Made by a program: the position numbers and the translations under genes. Source: Desulfobacteraceae bacterium (GTDB taxonomy: Bacteria > Desulfobacterota > Desulfobacteria > Desulfobacterales > Desulfosarcinaceae). Taken from it: a stretch of 8,073 bases of DNA. The notes beneath the pieces were generated by a model. It was not told where the DNA came from. It did not search any database and worked only from the letters and a program-made list of their open reading frames with translations. Below, one piece after another: positions 6,253 to 8,073 of this stretch; positions within the stretch are counted from its first letter, which is position 1, and every line of letters starts with the position of its first letter. The stretch is from contig JALVQM010000504.1 in assembly GCA_027025615.1 (NCBI GenBank), positions 1 to 8,073 of the forward strand, written 5' to 3'.

Positions 6253-7763
6253 AACTGGGCACTTTGATAGACTCCCTGGACCGGCAGCCGGCCATGCCGC
6301 TTCCGGCCTCTTTCGCCCCGATGGAAGTAACCGGGATAAGTTGCCGTTCAGACCAGGTAGCCGCCGGCAAGGTTTTTGTGGCTATCGAAGGCCTTGCCGC
6401 CGACGGTCATGACTACGCGGCTGCAGCCGTTGAAAATGGCGCCGCTGCAGTTGTCTGCCAGAAGCCCCTTGATCTGCCTGTACCCGTAATCCAGGTGCCA
6501 AACTCGCGCAAAGCCCTTGCCGAGATGGCTGCCGCCTATTACGATCATCCTTCCCGGGACATGACGCTGATTGCCATTACCGGCACCAACGGCAAAACCA
6601 CGACTTCCTACATGGTAGAAGCGATCCTGGCAACAGCCGGATTGTCGGTGGGAGTCATCGGAACCATCAACTACCGCTTCGGCGGTCACAGCTGGGACAA
6701 CCCGGTTACCACCCCAGAGTCAGTGGACCTGCAGCAGATACTGGAGCGCATGCGCCGGGCCGGAATAACCCACGTGGTCATGGAAGTCTCATCCCACGGT
6801 CTGGATCTTTACCGGATCCACGGATGCCGGATCGATCTTGCTGTTTTTACCAATCTTTCCCAGGACCACCTGGATTACCATGGCACCATGGAAGCGTACT
6901 GGCAGGCCAAGCGCCGGCTTTTCAGTGACTACCTGTTGCCGGACGGCCTGGCGGTAATAAACATCGACGATGACCATGGCCGTCTTCTGGCCGAATCTGA
7001 ATCAATTTCCAGGCTGACCTGCAGTCAAAACGATCCCACGGCAGCAGTTTTGGTCGAACAAGCCTCCTTGACAGCAGGCGGTATCCGGGCTCTTCTGCGT
7101 ACCCCGGTCGGAACAATCGACCTGGACTCGCCCCTTGTGGGCCACCACAACCTGCAGAACCTGGCCTGCGCTGTCGGTGTGGCCTGTGGCCTGAAACTTT
7201 CAGCCGATGTAATAAGCTCTGGAATCAAAACCCTCAAGGCGGTGCCCGGCCGGCTGGAATCTGTACCCAACGACCACCAGCGCCATGTATTTGTGGACTA
7301 CGCCCACAGCCCTGACGCCCTGGCCAATGTTTTATCTGCCCTGCGCAAATTGGGAGCCCGGCGGCTGATATGTGTTTTCGGCTGTGGTGGTGACCGGGAT
7401 GCGGACAAGCGGCCCAAAATGGGACGGATAGCCACTGAACTGGCAGACCTGGTGGTGGTAACTTCTGACAATCCGCGCAGCGAAAATCCCCGGGCAATCA
7501 TTGAGCAGATTTTAACCGGCATAGAAGTCACATGCCGGGCGAACTGCCAGACACAAAACCAACGCGGGCGATCCTGTCGCTGCATGGTGGAGCCTGACAG
7601 ACGCAAGGCGATTCAGCTGGCAATCAGTATGTCAAACCCGGGTGACACCATTCTGATCGCCGGCAAGGGACATGAAACTTACCAGATAATCGGCAAAACC
7701 AAGGTAGCCTTTGACGACCGCACTGAGGCCGCTAAGGCCCTTGACATGCTGGGAAGCAATTAA
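6249..7763 (+). CDS. murE: UDP-MurNAc-L-Ala-D-Glu:meso-diaminopimelate ligase MurE
   Basis: The 504-residue product is the cytoplasmic Mur ligase that adds the third stem amino acid using ATP. The N-terminal UDP-binding domain includes TGISCRSDQVAAGKVFVAIEG (28-48, with the usual SRxVxPGxxFVA pattern). The ATP loop is TGTNGKTTT at 111-119. TTPE at 154-157 and SSHGL at 181-185 line the substrate site. K221 in YWQAKRRLF is the expected carbamylated lysine. The C-terminal domain carries DYAHSPD (350-356), GCGGDRD (378-384) and GKGHE (472-476). DNPR at 407-410 is the signature of meso-DAP rather than lysine specificity. A short insertion at about 429-445 contains four cysteines, in a stretch that is usually shorter in the family. 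The ATG overlaps the ftsI stop (ATGA), with GGAG seven bases upstream. Confidence 0.95.
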   Translation: MKLGTLIDSLDRQPAMPLPASFAPMEVTGISCRSDQVAAGKVFVAIEGLAADGHDYAAAAVENGAAAVVCQKPLDLPVPVIQVPNSRKALAEMAAAYYDHPSRDMTLIAITGTNGKTTTSYMVEAILATAGLSVGVIGTINYRFGGHSWDNPVTTPESVDLQQILERMRRAGITHVVMEVSSHGLDLYRIHGCRIDLAVFTNLSQDHLDYHGTMEAYWQAKRRLFSDYLLPDGLAVINIDDDHGRLLAESESISRLTCSQNDPTAAVLVEQASLTAGGIRALLRTPVGTIDLDSPLVGHHNLQNLACAVGVACGLKLSADVISSGIKTLKAVPGRLESVPNDHQRHVFVDYAHSPDALANVLSALRKLGARRLICVFGCGGDRDADKRPKMGRIATELADLVVVTSDNPRSENPRAIIEQILTGIEVTCRANCQTQNQRGRSCRCMVEPDRRKAIQLAISMSNPGDTILIAGKGHETYQIIGKTKVAFDDRTEAAKALDMLGSN

Positions 7764-7764
7764 G

Positions 7765-8073
7765 ATGAGCCCTGGATTCTACTGGACCGTAAAAGAGTTG
7801 CTGAAAGCCACCGGCGGAGAGCTTCTGGCCGGCCCCGGTATGCTTTCAGGACTGAGCATCAGTATTGACTCCCGGCAGGTATTGCCCGGACAACTCTTCG
7901 TGGCCATCTGCGGCCAGCGCCTCGACGGTCACCGTTTTATCGCCCAGGCCCTTGAAAACGGAGCCAGGGCGATAGTTATGGAAAAGGGCAAATGGGATCA
8001 ATTGAAAAGCACCAGCTCAAATTTCCCTGAATCCGCCTGGATCGGTGTGGCCGATACAACCGCGGCCCTGGGC
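7765..8073 (+). CDS. murF: UDP-MurNAc-tripeptide:D-Ala-D-Ala ligase MurF, N-terminal part, cut off by window
   Basis: 103 codons are visible from an ATG one base after the murE stop to the window edge, with no stop. MurF adds the D-Ala-D-Ala dipeptide to complete the cytoplasmic precursor. The visible part is the UDP-MurNAc-binding domain of a Mur ligase: WTVKELLKATGGEL (7-20), then SIDSRQVLPGQLFVAICG (33-50), DGHRFIAQALENGARAIV (54-71) and the VADTTAALG stretch (95-103) that precedes the ATP-binding domain. The ATP loop itself is outside the window. Assignment to MurF rather than another Mur ligase rests on these residues and on the canonical position after murE. GGGAAG, about nine bases upstream, is the ribosome-binding site. 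Confidence 0.92.
   Translation, partial: MSPGFYWTVKELLKATGGELLAGPGMLSGLSISIDSRQVLPGQLFVAICGQRLDGHRFIAQALENGARAIVMEKGKWDQLKSTSSNFPESAWIGVADTTAALG

Overview
The window joins two unrelated blocks across a divergent, AT-rich intergenic region. The organism looks like a Gram-negative bacterium, most likely a delta-proteobacterium (Desulfobacterota, perhaps Desulfobacterales). This rests on the overall character of the proteins (a GspE/PilB ATPase, a 100-residue FtsL, an FtsI without PASTA domains, a meso-DAP-type MurE) and on moderately high GC with short or overlapping gene junctions. The phylum is inferred from remembered family resemblance, not from a search.

Left block (1-2533, minus strand): one long open frame that leaves the window at its 3' end. 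844 codons are visible. It encodes a secretion/pilus-assembly ATPase of the GspE/PilB/MshE family, with intact Walker A, Asp box, Walker B, His box and a four-cysteine zinc site. Its N-terminus carries eight tandem copies of the roughly 24-residue half-motif of the MshEN c-di-GMP-binding domain, where the family usually has two. It also continues at least 78 residues past the normal end of the family.

Intergenic region (2534-2824): very AT-rich in its centre. It holds a good sigma-70 promoter for the rightward operon (TTGACT, 18 bp, TATGAT). This is followed by a three-box MraZ operator (TGGTA, TGGAA and TGGGG, one per 10 bp) running into the mraZ ribosome-binding site. A 13-bp element matching the first two boxes at 11 of 13 positions lies in inverted orientation at 2678-2690, pointing toward the ATPase gene.

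Right block (2825-8073, plus strand): the start of the dcw (division and cell wall) cluster in canonical order: mraZ, rsmH, ftsL, ftsI, murE and murF (cut by the window edge). Junctions are a 4-nt gap, a 5-nt gap, a 4-nt GTGA overlap, a 4-nt ATGA overlap and a 1-nt gap, so this is one tightly coupled operon. MraZ probably represses it through the operator. RsmH methylates 16S rRNA, FtsL and FtsI belong to the divisome, and MurE and MurF add meso-diaminopimelate and D-Ala-D-Ala to the peptidoglycan precursor.

Most of the window is ordinary. The points worth attention are the eight-repeat N-terminus and C-terminal extension of the ATPase, the possible second MraZ site facing it, a cysteine-rich insertion in MurE, and a divergent motif in RsmH. 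I see no mobile element, CRISPR array, tRNA or rRNA.
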